Source: an uncultured Alistipes sp.
GTDB lineage: Bacteria; Bacteroidota; Bacteroidia; Bacteroidales; Rikenellaceae
Length of the DNA: 64,000 nt
Direction: 5' to 3'
Assembly (NCBI GenBank): GCA_947591475.1
Contig: CANQDE010000005.1
Coordinates: 62,001-126,000 of the forward strand
The notes beneath the pieces are model-generated. The model saw nothing but the letters and a program-made list of their open reading frames with translations, was not told where the DNA came from and searched no databases. Each line of letters begins with the position of its first letter. The first letter of the stretch is position 1. This document shows, one piece after another, positions 34,600 through 44,148 of this stretch. Both the position numbers and the translations under genes were made by a program.

Positions 34600-35646
34600 A
34601 TGAACATCACCATTTTAGGCATCGAATCGTCGTGCGACGACACCTCGGCAGCCGTCCTGCGCGACAACACCCTGCTTGCGAACGTCATTGCATCGCAAAG
34701 CGTCCATATCAAATACGGCGGCGTGATTCCCGAACTGGCTTCACGCGCCCACCAGCAGAATATCATCCCCGTAGTCGATACCGCCTTGAAAGAGGCAGGC
34801 GTAAGCGCCGACGAAATCGACGCCATCGCGTTCACCCGCGGCCCGGGATTGGTCGGTTCGCTGTTGGTCGGCGTATCATTCGCCAAGGGGCTCGCCATCG
34901 CACGGAACATTCCATTGGTAGAGGTCAATCATCTGCAAGGACACATCCTCTCCCACTTCATCGACCTGCCCGACCGTGTGCTGCCCCACCCCGACTTTCC
35001 GTTCCTCTGCCTGTTGGTCAGCGGAGGGCACACGCAAATCGTGCGGATGAACTCGCCGCTGGAATTGGAAATCATCGGCACGACCATCGACGATGCCGCC
35101 GGCGAGGCATTCGACAAATGCGCCAAGGTGATGGGCTTGCCCTACCCGGGCGGGCCGGTCATCGACAAATTGGCCAAAGAGGGCGATTCCGAAGCGTTCC
35201 GGTTCGCCCGACCGCACGTCGACGGATACGACTATTCGTTCTCCGGTCTCAAAACCTCCTTTCTCTATACGTTGCGCGATGCCGTTGCCGAAGACCCCGA
35301 TTTCATCGAAAAACACAAGGCCGATCTCTGCGCCTCACTGCAAGCCACGATCATCCGCATCCTGTTGGACAAACTGATACGGGCCTCGAAAGATACGGGC
35401 ATCCGCGACATCGCCATCGCAGGGGGCGTCTCGGCCAATTCGGGGTTGCGCGAAAGCATCGTCGCCGAAGGAAAAAAACGCGGATGGCGAACCTTCGTAC
35501 CCGAATTCAAATTCACGACCGACAACGCGGCCATGATTGCAATGGCCGGATATTATCGTTATCGCAACGGTGAATTTTCCTCGTTGGACGTTTCGCCCGT
35601 CGCTCGTTTGGAGGAGTTGCAGCTGCAAAGCTCCGACCAGCAATAA
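34600..35646 (+). CDS. tsaD: tRNA threonylcarbamoyltransferase TsaD
   Basis: A 348-residue ASKHA-fold enzyme that, with TsaB and TsaE, moves threonylcarbamoyl from its AMP ester to A37 of tRNA (t6A). Motifs: GIESSCDDTSAAV at the N-terminus, iron-binding HLQGH, LLVSGGHTQIV, and the C-terminal TDNAAMIAMAG. Length is normal. Confidence 0.97.
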   Translation: MNITILGIESSCDDTSAAVLRDNTLLANVIASQSVHIKYGGVIPELASRAHQQNIIPVVDTALKEAGVSADEIDAIAFTRGPGLVGSLLVGVSFAKGLAIARNIPLVEVNHLQGHILSHFIDLPDRVLPHPDFPFLCLLVSGGHTQIVRMNSPLELEIIGTTIDDAAGEAFDKCAKVMGLPYPGGPVIDKLAKEGDSEAFRFARPHVDGYDYSFSGLKTSFLYTLRDAVAEDPDFIEKHKADLCASLQATIIRILLDKLIRASKDTGIRDIAIAGGVSANSGLRESIVAEGKKRGWRTFVPEFKFTTDNAAMIAMAGYYRYRNGEFSSLDVSPVARLEELQLQSSDQQ

Positions 35647-35650
35647 CCGC

Positions 35651-36391
35651 ATGAAAATCATCCTCATCGTATCGACATTCATTGCAACAAGCCTCTGTTC
35701 ATGCGGCCTTTGCGGAACCCGCAATCCGGAGAACGACGCGACCGAAAATCGGATTGCCGACCATGCAACGGAACCCGATTCACAGAAAGCAATCGAAACG
35801 GACGTTTTCCGAGCCTATCCGATCGATTCGGCGCTGTTCGCCCGCATCGACGGACGATCATACAAAAAAGGATGCCGGATTCCGCTATCGGAACTGCGTT
35901 ATCTGAAGGTGCTTCACATCGGATTCGACGGTGAGACGCACATCGGCGAAATGATTTGCAACCGAGCGATTGCCGACGATTTATTAGAAATTTTCCGAAC
36001 CCTGTTCGAAGCCCGCTACCCTATCGAACGCATGCGACTGATCGACGATTACGATGCCGACGACCGACGTTCGATGGAGGCGAACAACTCATCGGCTTTC
36101 AACTATCGCGAAATCCGGAATACGGGCAAATTGTCCAATCACAGTTTCGGTTACGCGGTGGACATCAATCCGTTGTTCAATCCGTGCGTCATCGTCCGCA
36201 ACGGACGGACGATCGTCGATCCGGCTGCCGGAAGCGCTTATGCCGACCGCACGCGGGATTTTCCGGGCAAAATCGACCACGACGACCTATGCTACCGCGA
36301 ATTTCGCAAACACGGATTCGTCTGGGGCGGCGACTGGAAGAGCCTCAAGGATTACCAGCATTTCGAAAAACCCCGACCGGAAAGAAAATAA
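35651..36391 (+). CDS. M15 family metallopeptidase, lipoprotein
   Basis: A 246-residue VanY-like peptidase expected to cleave D-Ala or cross-peptide bonds in peptidoglycan. The leader ends in a Cys-containing lipobox (SLCSC). Zinc ligands appear in SNHSFGYAVDIN (HxxGxAxD) and in the C-terminal GGDWKSLKDYQHFE. The ATG at 35651 lies 5 bp after the tsaD stop. A MITE-like element starts 5 bp after its own stop. Confidence 0.88.
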   Translation: MKIILIVSTFIATSLCSCGLCGTRNPENDATENRIADHATEPDSQKAIETDVFRAYPIDSALFARIDGRSYKKGCRIPLSELRYLKVLHIGFDGETHIGEMICNRAIADDLLEIFRTLFEARYPIERMRLIDDYDADDRRSMEANNSSAFNYREIRNTGKLSNHSFGYAVDINPLFNPCVIVRNGRTIVDPAAGSAYADRTRDFPGKIDHDDLCYREFRKHGFVWGGDWKSLKDYQHFEKPRPERK

Positions 36392-36396
36392 AGTTT

Positions 36397-36592
36397 GGTA
36401 ACTATATACCATTTTACACCGAATCGGGTTGGCGAATGTATTCACATTACCGCCGGTCGTGCCGCTCGCGGCAAAGCCGTGTTTGCAGACTTGACCCACC
36501 CCTAAACCCCCGCCTTGGCGGGGGCTTTTGTCGGAACCCGCAAGGTCTTACGGCTTTGGATTGCCGTCGGTGTAAATTTGTATATAATCGCC
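36397..36592. mobile_element. MITE-like interspersed element, copy C (reverse orientation)
   Basis: A 196-bp element inverted relative to copies A and B. Ends GGTAACTATATACCATTTT and, on the other strand, GGCGATTATATACAAATTT are the clearest terminal inverted repeats of the family. It contains CCCCCGCCTTGGCGGGGG and TTGACCCACCCCTAAA. It lies between the M15 peptidase stop and the DUF2975 promoter. Confidence 0.75.
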
Positions 36593-36597
36593 TAATA

Positions 36598-36636
36598 TTT
36601 GTCGTGTTTATTTGCAAATATGTAAAGTTTATTTTA
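36598..36636. repeat. Two-part direct repeat, left copy
   Basis: TTTGTCGTGTTTATTTG (36598-36614) and TGTAAAGTTTATTTTA (36621-36636) recur at 37552-37568 and 37572-37587. The copies flank the DUF2975-HTH cassette. Confidence 0.7.
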
Positions 36637-36642
36637 CATTTG
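36612..36642 (+). promoter_or_regulatory. Promoter of the DUF2975-HTH cassette
   Basis: TTG (36612-36614), a 20-bp spacer and TACATTTG (36635-36642): a full consensus match. Transcription near 36649 leaves a leader of about 60 nt. Confidence 0.75.
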
Positions 36643-36708
36643 CAGCAGCAGACGGGAGTAGTGCGCACCTCCGACGGTCTGCCGAACGCAAAAAACACGA
36701 TTCAATTT

Positions 36709-37197
36709 ATGAAAAACAGTATGTTATTGCCCTACCGTTTCAAGAAAATCGGATGGGCTGTCTTTATTCCAACGCTGCTGTTCGGAATTTTTGTCGCATT
36801 GCAAGAATTCGATACGGCAAACTCAGCTAAAATGATCGAACAACTTATCAAAAAGGGAAAGGTCGACCCCACGGTCGAAGAAATCAACAGCTTCATAAAC
36901 GGCGTCCAACCGTGGCTCAACAACCTGCTGATTATCGGCATTCTCTGCGGCAGTCTGTTCATCACCTGCTCGCGCGAAAAAGTCGAAGACGAAATGATCG
37001 CCCGCATCCGGCTCGATGCCCTGCTGCTCGCACTATATGCAAACACGGCGATCATCGCCATTGCGGCTCTCGCCACTTATGGACTGGCTTTCGTCGACAT
37101 AATGATCTACAATCTGTTCACTTTGCCGCTGCTGTTTCTGGTCATTTTGCGCTACCGGCTGTGGCGGCTGAAAAAAACGACCCGAAATGAAGAATAG
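36709..37197 (+). CDS. DUF2975 domain-containing membrane protein
   Basis: A 162-residue protein with four transmembrane helices, including YNLFTLPLLFLVILRYRLW near the C-terminus. DUF2975 proteins are regularly paired with a small HTH regulator encoded downstream, as here with an 11-bp overlap. The ATG at 36709 is the only start compatible with the promoter. Function unknown; a membrane sensor for the partner is a common guess. Confidence 0.8.
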   Translation: MKNSMLLPYRFKKIGWAVFIPTLLFGIFVALQEFDTANSAKMIEQLIKKGKVDPTVEEINSFINGVQPWLNNLLIIGILCGSLFITCSREKVEDEMIARIRLDALLLALYANTAIIAIAALATYGLAFVDIMIYNLFTLPLLFLVILRYRLWRLKKTTRNEE

Positions 37198-37387
37198 AAT
37201 CCGTGTCGAACGGGCCGAACTGCGCATGACCCAACAACAACTGGCCGACGCTATCGGCGTAAGTCGGCAGACGGTGAACGCCATCGAAACCGGACGATTC
37301 GTTCCCTCCACCGTGCTGGCCCTGAAAATCGCCCGCCGATTCAGGAAACCGGTCGAAACGATTTTCCAGTTGGAAGAAGACGAATAG
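37187..37387 (+). CDS. Small XRE-family HTH transcriptional regulator
   Basis: A 66-residue HTH domain (MTQQQLADAIGVSRQTVNAI) ending FRKPVETIFQLEEDE, typical of the YozG-like regulators paired with DUF2975. It overlaps the membrane protein gene and is followed by a terminator. Autoregulation is plausible. Confidence 0.88.
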   Translation: MKNRIRVERAELRMTQQQLADAIGVSRQTVNAIETGRFVPSTVLALKIARRFRKPVETIFQLEEDE

Positions 37388-37448
37388 ACATCCCCTGAAT
37401 TTAGGCCTGATTTCGAAGCAACGCAAACCAGCTCGAAATCCGACAAAA

Positions 37449-37475
37449 AAAGGGCACCCTTCGGTGCCCTTTTCG
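37449..37475 (+). terminator. Terminator after the HTH gene
   Basis: A perfect 10-bp stem (37449-37458 with 37463-37472) closed by CTTC and followed by T. A-rich and T-rich flanks on both sides make it usable in either direction. Confidence 0.9.
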
Positions 37476-37476
37476 T

Positions 37477-37557
37477 TTATAGTTTGATGTCGTAAATCCG
37501 AATGACGCCCTGCAATTTGCCTTAATCGTCCGTTACGAGCAGCGACGTAACTTTGTC
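37477..37557 (-). pseudogene. Remnant of a CBS-domain protein C-terminus
   Basis: On the minus strand this reads KVTSLLVTDD, a TAA stop, then GKLQGVIRIYDIKL and a TAA. That matches the end of a CBS domain, with one in-frame stop inside. The upstream part is missing; homology breaks at the direct repeat beginning at 37552. The terminator at 37449 would have served this gene. The KdsD/GutQ type is one possibility. Confidence 0.55.
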
Positions 37558-37587
37558 GTGTTTATTTGACTTGTAAAGTTTATTTTA
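37552..37587. repeat. Two-part direct repeat, right copy
   Basis: Matches 36598-36614 (17 of 17) and 36621-36636 (16 of 16) with a shorter middle. Its right half overlaps the 3' end of the YjbR gene. Confidence 0.7.
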
Positions 37588-37957
37588 TTCGAGCCAGTTC
37601 GGCCTGCTGCTTTTTCGTCAGATGATTCTTCGCCAGTTCATACGACTGCTTCACCAATTCCAACAAAAGCGTTTCGGGGACATCGCTGTCGAACCGGACG
37701 CTGATCCAATGTTTTTTATTCATGTGCCACCCGGGGCCGATCCCCTCGTAGCGTTCCTGCAACTCGGCAATCCGCTCGGTGGGACACCGCAGGTTGCAGA
37801 AATCGCACGCTACGGCATTGACGAAGCAGAACCATTTGTCGAGCACATAAAACACGAGAATATCCCGATCGTAATCCGATGTCGCCTTCCGAAACGGGAA
37901 ATCGTCGTGCGCACCGGCGAACGACAGACAATAATCACGGAACTCCTCGATATTCAT
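37580..37957 (-). CDS. MmcQ/YjbR family protein
   Basis: A 125-residue YjbR-fold protein (YCLSFAGAHDDFPF, FRKATSDYDRDILVFYVLD, GWHMNKKHWISVRFD). The family is annotated as DNA-binding by fold; its biological role is unclear. It is 11 bp downstream of lon, probably in the same transcript. Its last codons lie within a direct repeat. Confidence 0.9.
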   Translation of the reverse strand: MNIEEFRDYCLSFAGAHDDFPFRKATSDYDRDILVFYVLDKWFCFVNAVACDFCNLRCPTERIAELQERYEGIGPGWHMNKKHWISVRFDSDVPETLLLELVKQSYELAKNHLTKKQQAELARIK

Positions 37958-37968
37958 CTTTCACAGAG

Positions 37969-40398
37969 CTATAACAAAGCCAATTTCAATACGTCGTCGT
38001 TGGTCTTCACATAATGGAACGTCAATCCGTCGATGTATTCGGGCTTGATTTCGGCGATGTCCTTGCGGTTTTCCTCCGACAGGATCAATTCGGTGATTCC
38101 GGCCCGCTTGGCCGCCAAAATCTTCTCCTTGACACCCCCGACCGGCATCACGCGACCGCGCAGCGTGGTTTCACCCGTCATGGCGATCCGTTCGCGCACC
38201 TTGCGGCCCGTGTAAGTCGAGACGATGGAGGTTACCATCGTAATACCGGCCGACGGGCCGTCTTTCGGGATGGCACCCTCGGGGACGTGGATATTGATGT
38301 CATTCTTTTCGAACATTTCGGCATCGATTCCCAACTCTTTATTATGGGCCATCACCCATTCGTGCGCAATCGTCGCCGACTCTTTCATCACATCGCCCAG
38401 ATTGCCCGTCAGACTGATGCGTCCCTTGCCGGGCGTGAGGCACGATTCGATATAAAGAATATCGCCGCCGACCTCCGTCCAAGCCAATCCCGTAACGACA
38501 CCCGTCAAACCGCCCACTTCGTACTCCTCTTTCAGGAATTTGGGTACGCCGAGCACCCGTTCGACATCCTGCGCGGTAAATTCGGGCACGAACGCTTCGT
38601 CGAAAGCGATCTGCTTGGCACGCGAACGGGCGATTTTCGCCAACGACTTGTCCAATGACCGGACGCCCGCTTCGCGCGTATATCCGGAAATGATCGCCTC
38701 GACGACCTCGGGGGTCATGGTCAGCTGTTCGGGAGCGATGCCGTGCGCTTCGCGCTGCTTGGGCAAAAGGTGTTCCAACGCGATGCAAACCTTCTCCTCC
38801 ATCAGATAACCGGCTATGTTAATCATCTCCATACGGTCGCGCAGCGCCGGAGCGATGTTCGAAACATTGTTGGCCGTAGCGATGAACAGCACCTTCGACA
38901 GGTCGTATTCCATGTCGATGTAGTTGTCATGGAAAGTCGTGTTCTGCTCGGGATCGAGCACTTCGAGCAAGGCGCTCGACGGATCGCCGTGATTCGACAC
39001 GGTTACCTTGTCCACCTCGTCGAGGATGATGACCGGATTCGACGAACCGCACCGTTTGATGGTCTGGATGATCCGCCCCGGCATGGCTCCGATATAGGTG
39101 CGGCGATGCCCGCGAATTTCCGATTCGTCGTGCAGCCCGCCCAACGAAATCCGGCCGAACTTGCGGCCCAAAGCCGTGGCGACCGATTTGCCGAGCGACG
39201 TCTTGCCGACCCCCGGAGGGCCGTACAGGCAAAGAATCGGCGATTTGAGGTCGCCTTTCAGTTTGATGACGGCCAGATGCTCCAGAATGCGCTCCTTCAC
39301 CTCTTCGAGACCGAAATGGTCGTGATCGAGTTGTTCACGGGCACATTTCAGATCAAGGTTGTCCTGTGTTACCTCGTTCCAAGGCAACTCCAGCAACAGT
39401 TGCAGATAGGTCATCTGCACCGAATATTCGGCAACTGCCGGATTGAGCCGCTCGACCTTCTGCAACTCCTTTTCGAACGTCTCGCCCACCTCTTTCGGCC
39501 AGTTCTTCTTGTCCGCGGCCTCGCGCATCTTTTCGATTTCGGCATCGTCGCCATCGCCCAATTCGTCCTGAATGGTGCGCATCTGCTGTTGCAGATAGTA
39601 GTCGCGTTGCTGCTTGTCGATCTCCTGCTTGACCCGATCTTGAATCTCGCCTTTCAGTTCGGCGAGCTGCTGCACACGAATCAAGATTTCCAACAGTTTC
39701 CGCGAACGGGCCAGCAGGCCGGGGGCCTCCAGCAACGTTTGCCGATCTTCGTCGGAAAGTTCCAGATTGGTACAGATGAAATTGATGATGCCGCGTTTCG
39801 AATCGATGTTCTTGATGGCGAAAGCCGCCTCCTTGGGCATCGACGGCGAAACGTTGATGATGCCTAAGGCCACATCGCGAATGGAATCCACCAGCGCTTC
39901 GAATTCGATGCTTTTCACATCGGGCATCGTATCGCGCAGAGCCGTAACGCGCGCCTTGAAATAGGGCTCCGTAGCGACATACTCACCGATTTCGATCTTC
40001 TCCAAACCGTTCAGAATCACGGTCAGATTGCCGTTCGGCATCTCCAGAATCTTGATGATGCGTGCTGCCGTGCCGACCTTGTACATATCATCGGGCGACG
40101 GGTCTTCGACCTCGCTTTCGCGTTGAAGCACGGCCCCGAGAATGCCACCTTCGGCATTGACGGCCCGCACGAGCGAAATGCTTTTGTCGCGCCCCACGGT
40201 AATCGGCGTGATGGCCCCCGGAAAAAGCACCGATGAACGCAGCGTAAGAATGGGCATCTCTTCCGGCACGTCGATCTCTTCGGTCGTATCGTCATCGCCC
40301 GAAATGATGGGAACCACGCGGTGTTTCCCGTCGAACACTTCGGGCAGATTATGTTCATCGACTACGCCGATCTCGATTTTATCTTTTTTCTTATCCAT
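37969..40398 (-). CDS. lon: ATP-dependent protease Lon
   Basis: An 809-residue LonA: N-terminal substrate-binding LON domain (about 45-250), AAA+ module with GPPGVGKTSLGKS, and the C-terminal protease with catalytic Ser in PKDGPSAGITM and Lys in GGVKEKILAAKR. It degrades misfolded and regulatory proteins in the cytosol. The ATG at 40398 was chosen over one at 40419 because the latter sits at the predicted transcription start. Confidence 0.97.
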   Translation of the reverse strand: MDKKKDKIEIGVVDEHNLPEVFDGKHRVVPIISGDDDTTEEIDVPEEMPILTLRSSVLFPGAITPITVGRDKSISLVRAVNAEGGILGAVLQRESEVEDPSPDDMYKVGTAARIIKILEMPNGNLTVILNGLEKIEIGEYVATEPYFKARVTALRDTMPDVKSIEFEALVDSIRDVALGIINVSPSMPKEAAFAIKNIDSKRGIINFICTNLELSDEDRQTLLEAPGLLARSRKLLEILIRVQQLAELKGEIQDRVKQEIDKQQRDYYLQQQMRTIQDELGDGDDAEIEKMREAADKKNWPKEVGETFEKELQKVERLNPAVAEYSVQMTYLQLLLELPWNEVTQDNLDLKCAREQLDHDHFGLEEVKERILEHLAVIKLKGDLKSPILCLYGPPGVGKTSLGKSVATALGRKFGRISLGGLHDESEIRGHRRTYIGAMPGRIIQTIKRCGSSNPVIILDEVDKVTVSNHGDPSSALLEVLDPEQNTTFHDNYIDMEYDLSKVLFIATANNVSNIAPALRDRMEMINIAGYLMEEKVCIALEHLLPKQREAHGIAPEQLTMTPEVVEAIISGYTREAGVRSLDKSLAKIARSRAKQIAFDEAFVPEFTAQDVERVLGVPKFLKEEYEVGGLTGVVTGLAWTEVGGDILYIESCLTPGKGRISLTGNLGDVMKESATIAHEWVMAHNKELGIDAEMFEKNDINIHVPEGAIPKDGPSAGITMVTSIVSTYTGRKVRERIAMTGETTLRGRVMPVGGVKEKILAAKRAGITELILSEENRKDIAEIKPEYIDGLTFHYVKTNDDVLKLALL

Positions 40399-40427
40399 AG
40401 AACAGACTTTCGAAAACATTTTGTTTG

Positions 40428-40435
40428 CAAAGGTA
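40428..40435 (-). promoter_or_regulatory. -7 box TACCTTTG of lon
   Basis: Minus-strand match to TAnnTTTG; transcription near 40421 gives a leader of about 22 nt for the 40398 start. Confidence 0.6.
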
Positions 40436-40479
40436 ACGATTTTTCAGCTATTTTTATTTCATCTTTGACAGAATGTTAA

Positions 40480-40487
40480 TAACTTTG
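40480..40487 (+). promoter_or_regulatory. -7 box TAACTTTG of valS
   Basis: Matches TAnnTTTG; transcription near 40494 excludes the TTG start at 40492 and supports the ATG at 40519. No standard -33 box is visible. Confidence 0.55.
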
Positions 40488-40518
40488 CCGATTGAACGAA
40501 CAATTCAAACTGTCAGCC

Positions 40519-43146
40519 ATGCAAATCGCAGACAAATACATTCCCGCACAAATCGAGACAAAATGGTACGACTATTGGGTCAGCCATCGAATTTTTCATT
40601 CGGAACCCGATGAACGTCAACCCTATACGATCGTCATCCCGCCGCCCAACGTTACCGGCATGCTCCACATGGGGCACATGCTCAACAACACGTTGCAGGA
40701 TGTATTGGTGCGTCGGGCCCGCATGTCGGGCCGCAATGCCTGCTGGGTGCCGGGCATGGACCATGCGTCGATCGCTACGGAGGCCAAGGTCGTGGCGCTG
40801 CTCCACGAAAAGGGCATCGAGAAATCGTCGCTCACCCGCGAGGAGTTCCTGCGCCACGCATGGGAATGGAAAGAGAAATACGGCGGCGTCATCCTCAAAC
40901 AGTTGCGCAAGTTGGGCGCATCGTGCGATTGGGAACGCACCTGCTTCACGATGGACGACATCCGCACGGAAGGCGTCATGCGCGTATTTTGCGACCTCTA
41001 CGAAAAGGGTAAAATCTATCGCGGCGTGCGGATGGTCAATTGGGATCCGGCCGCCAAAACGGCTCTTTCCGACGAGGAGGTCATCTTCAAGGAGTCGCAC
41101 GGCAAACTCTACTACCTGCGCTACCGGATCGAGGGCACAGAACGGTTCATCATCGTCGCCACGACCCGTCCGGAGACGATTTTAGGCGATACGGCGCTCT
41201 GCGTCAACCCCAACGACGAACGTTACAAGGAGTTGCCCGCCGACGCACGGGTCATCGTGCCGTTGGTCGGCCGTTCGATTCCGGTGATCCGCGACGAATA
41301 CGTCGACATCGAATTCGGCACGGGCGCACTGAAAGTAACCCCTGCCCACGACGTCAACGACTACATGCTGGGCGAAAAATACGGATTGGAGAGCATCGAC
41401 ATCTTCAACGACGACGGTACGATCAACGACAAAGTGGGCTTGTACGTCGGCATGGATCGGTTCGAGCTGCGCGACCGAATCGAAAAAGACCTCGCCGATG
41501 CCGGACTGCTCGAAAAGACCGAAGCCTACACCAACAACGTAGGCTATTCCGAACGCACGGGCGTCGCCATCGAACCGAAGCTCTCGATGCAATGGTTCCT
41601 GTCGATGAAAGAGTTGGCACAGCCCGCTACCCGGGCCGTGCTGGAAGACGCGATCCGCTTCGTCCCCGAAAAATACAAGAACACCTACCGCCATTGGATG
41701 GAGAACATCAAGGACTGGTGCATTTCGCGTCAATTATGGTGGGGGCAGCGCATTCCGGCCTACTATCTGCCGAAGGGGGGCTTCGTCGTGTCTCCGACGC
41801 CCGAAGAAGCCTTAGAGAAAGCTCGGGCCAAGAGCGGCGACGCCTCGCTGCAACTCAGCGATTTGCGGCAGGACGACGATGTTTTGGACACTTGGTTCTC
41901 GTCGTGGCTGTGGCCCATCTCGGTTTTCGACGGCATCCGCCATCCGAACAATCCGGAAATCAACTACTACTACCCCACCGACGACTTGGTTACGGGCCCC
42001 GACATCATCTTCTTCTGGGTGGCCCGCATGATTATGGCCGGCTACGAATACCGCAACGAAAAGCCCTTCGGCAACGTCTATTTCACCGGTATCGTCCGCG
42101 ACAAAATCGGCCGCAAGATGTCGAAACAGTTGGGCAACTCGCCCGACCCGCTCGACTTGATCGACAAATACGGAGCCGACGGTGTACGCATCGCCATGCT
42201 GATGTCTTCGTCGGCGGGCAACGACGTGATGTTCGATGAAGCCTTGTGCGAACAGGGCCGCAACTTCGGCAACAAAATCTGGAACGCTTATCGGTTGGTC
42301 AACGGCTGGACGGTCGATGCGGCCGCTGCGCCGAGCGAAAACAACCGGCTGGCAGTCGAATGGTTCGAACAGACGCTCGGAAAGGCCTTGCGCGAGGTGG
42401 ACGAGGATTTCAAGTCCTATCGCATCTCGGAAGCCTGCATGACGATCTACCGACTTTTCTGGGACGAGTTCAGCGGTCTCTATTTGGAGATGGTGAAGCC
42501 TGCCTACGGACAGGCCATCGACCAGCGGACGTTCGAAGCCACCCGCGACTTTTTCGACCGGTTGATGCGCCTGTTGCATCCGTTCATGCCGTTCATTACC
42601 GAGGAAATTTGGCAGGCTCTCGCTCCGCGCACCGACGGCGAATCCATCTGCGTAGCACCGATGCCGACGGCCGCACCGGAGGACGAACGCATCTTGGTCC
42701 GTTTCGAATTGGCCCGCGAGGTAATTTCCTCTGTCCGGAACATCCGCAATCAGAAGGGATTGGCGCAAAAAGAAGCTCTGACGCTCCGCGTCATCGACGA
42801 TGCGAACTATCCATCGGAATATGCTCCCGTCATGCAGAAGATGGCGAATCTGACCGCTATCGAAACCGTTACAGAGAAAGACCCGACAGCAGCCGCATTC
42901 CTCGTAAAAACGACACAGTATTTCGTGCCGATGTCCGGTAAAATCGACGTGGAAGCCGAACGCAAGAAGCTCACGGACGACCTGACCTATTACGAAGGAT
43001 TCCTCGCCAGCGTCATGAAAAAGCTCTCCAACGAACGGTTCGTGCAGTCGGCGCCCGAGAAGGTCGTAGCCAACGAACGGGCGAAGCAGGCCGATGCCGA
43101 AGCGAAGATCGCCGCCTTGAAAGAGCAGTTGCAAGCCATGAAATAA
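40519..43146 (+). CDS. valS: Valyl-tRNA synthetase
   Basis: An 875-residue class I synthetase charging tRNA-Val. The ATP-binding HIGH motif is HMGHMLNN, the KMSKS motif is [10 protein letters not shown]; the editing domain lies between ([12 protein letters not shown]). A C-terminal coiled-coil arm (about 805-870) ends the protein. Length is normal. lon is divergent. Confidence 0.97.
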   Translation: MQIADKYIPAQIETKWYDYWVSHRIFHSEPDERQPYTIVIPPPNVTGMLHMGHMLNNTLQDVLVRRARMSGRNACWVPGMDHASIATEAKVVALLHEKGIEKSSLTREEFLRHAWEWKEKYGGVILKQLRKLGASCDWERTCFTMDDIRTEGVMRVFCDLYEKGKIYRGVRMVNWDPAAKTALSDEEVIFKESHGKLYYLRYRIEGTERFIIVATTRPETILGDTALCVNPNDERYKELPADARVIVPLVGRSIPVIRDEYVDIEFGTGALKVTPAHDVNDYMLGEKYGLESIDIFNDDGTINDKVGLYVGMDRFELRDRIEKDLADAGLLEKTEAYTNNVGYSERTGVAIEPKLSMQWFLSMKELAQPATRAVLEDAIRFVPEKYKNTYRHWMENIKDWCISRQLWWGQRIPAYYLPKGGFVVSPTPEEALEKARAKSGDASLQLSDLRQDDDVLDTWFSSWLWPISVFDGIRHPNNPEINYYYPTDDLVTGPDIIFFWVARMIMAGYEYRNEKPFGNVYFTGIVRDKIGRKMSKQLGNSPDPLDLIDKYGADGVRIAMLMSSSAGNDVMFDEALCEQGRNFGNKIWNAYRLVNGWTVDAAAAPSENNRLAVEWFEQTLGKALREVDEDFKSYRISEACMTIYRLFWDEFSGLYLEMVKPAYGQAIDQRTFEATRDFFDRLMRLLHPFMPFITEEIWQALAPRTDGESICVAPMPTAAPEDERILVRFELAREVISSVRNIRNQKGLAQKEALTLRVIDDANYPSEYAPVMQKMANLTAIETVTEKDPTAAAFLVKTTQYFVPMSGKIDVEAERKKLTDDLTYYEGFLASVMKKLSNERFVQSAPEKVVANERAKQADAEAKIAALKEQLQAMK

Positions 43147-43155
43147 CACGCGATC

Positions 43156-43620
43156 GTGCCCGCCATTACCATCTATACCGACGGTTCCGCACTCGGGAAC
43201 CCGGGCCCGGGCGGTTACGGGATCGTATTGCTTTCGGGGCCGTTCCGCAAAGAGCTGTCGCAGGGATACAAGCTCACCACTAACAACCGGATGGAGTTGT
43301 TGGCGGTTTGCGTCGCCCTCGAAGCCCTGCGGTTCGAAGGGTCGGACGTAACGATTTATTCCGATTCGAAATACGTGGTCGATGCGGTCTCGAAAGGTTG
43401 GGTATTCGGCTGGGAGAGAAAGAAATATGCAAACCGGAAGAATCCCGATCTATGGAAACGATTTCTGCGAGGTTATCGCCGTCATCATGTCCGGTTCGTT
43501 TGGGTCAAAGGCCATGCGGCAACGGTAGAAAACAATCGCTGCGACGAATTGGCCGTTGCGGCCGCAAACGATTCGCCCCACTTGATCGAAGATAAAGGCT
43601 ATCAACCGGCTACCGAATAG
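43156..43620 (+). CDS. rnhA: Ribonuclease HI
   Basis: A 154-residue RNase H that degrades RNA in RNA-DNA hybrids. All four acidic catalytic positions are visible: YTDGSALGNPGPGG, NNRMELLAV, YSDSKYVVDAV and NNRCDELA. A GTG start at 43156, 9 bp after valS, gives the usual N-terminus; cotranscription is likely. Confidence 0.95.
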   Translation: MPAITIYTDGSALGNPGPGGYGIVLLSGPFRKELSQGYKLTTNNRMELLAVCVALEALRFEGSDVTIYSDSKYVVDAVSKGWVFGWERKKYANRKNPDLWKRFLRGYRRHHVRFVWVKGHAATVENNRCDELAVAAANDSPHLIEDKGYQPATE

Positions 43621-43656
43621 ACGGACACTCGGTTCGAATCCGTCTGCGCGACAGCC

Positions 43657-44148
43657 TCATTCCGTCTTGGCCTGCCGGAAAGAGAAATACTTGGCAATCA
43701 AATAGCTGTACACCGTAACGGCCCCGGTCGTCAGCACTTTCGACGGGGTCGGCCAAAGGCCGCAGACCTCGACGAAGAATTTCAATCCGACATAGGTCAG
43801 AGCCGCGGAACCGGCCACCGAAAGCAGATAGCGAATCAACTGCGTATGCGTCTGCAAGGGCGAAAAGCGGAAAACGACCTTGCGATTCAGCCAAAATCCG
43901 ACGAAAAAAGTAATCGGAAAGACCAGTCCCAACGCAGCGATATGCGGCGACAGCACCACGAATCCGCAATCGATAAACCGATGCGCGATCACGCCGTTAT
44001 AGATCAGCGCATACAGGAGCGGATCCAGCAGCAGATAGTTCACACACCCGCAAACGGCATAACGAAAAGTCTGTCGCGGAAGCAACGATCGAACCGGCTG
44101 CACATACAGCCGGTCGATCGAAACGATTATCGCCTCGGCGAGCCGCAT
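43657..44148 (-). CDS. GtrA family membrane protein
   Basis: A 163-residue protein with four transmembrane helices and the GtrA core (FRYAVCGCVNYLLLDPLLYA; FWLNRKVVFRF; YLLSVAGSAALTYVGLKFF). GtrA proteins are thought to flip polyprenyl-phosphate sugars. The start at 44148 overlaps the stop of the SPOR gene (ATGA); a longer TTG-start form is less likely. Confidence 0.9.
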   Translation of the reverse strand: MRLAEAIIVSIDRLYVQPVRSLLPRQTFRYAVCGCVNYLLLDPLLYALIYNGVIAHRFIDCGFVVLSPHIAALGLVFPITFFVGFWLNRKVVFRFSPLQTHTQLIRYLLSVAGSAALTYVGLKFFVEVCGLWPTPSKVLTTGAVTVYSYLIAKYFSFRQAKTE

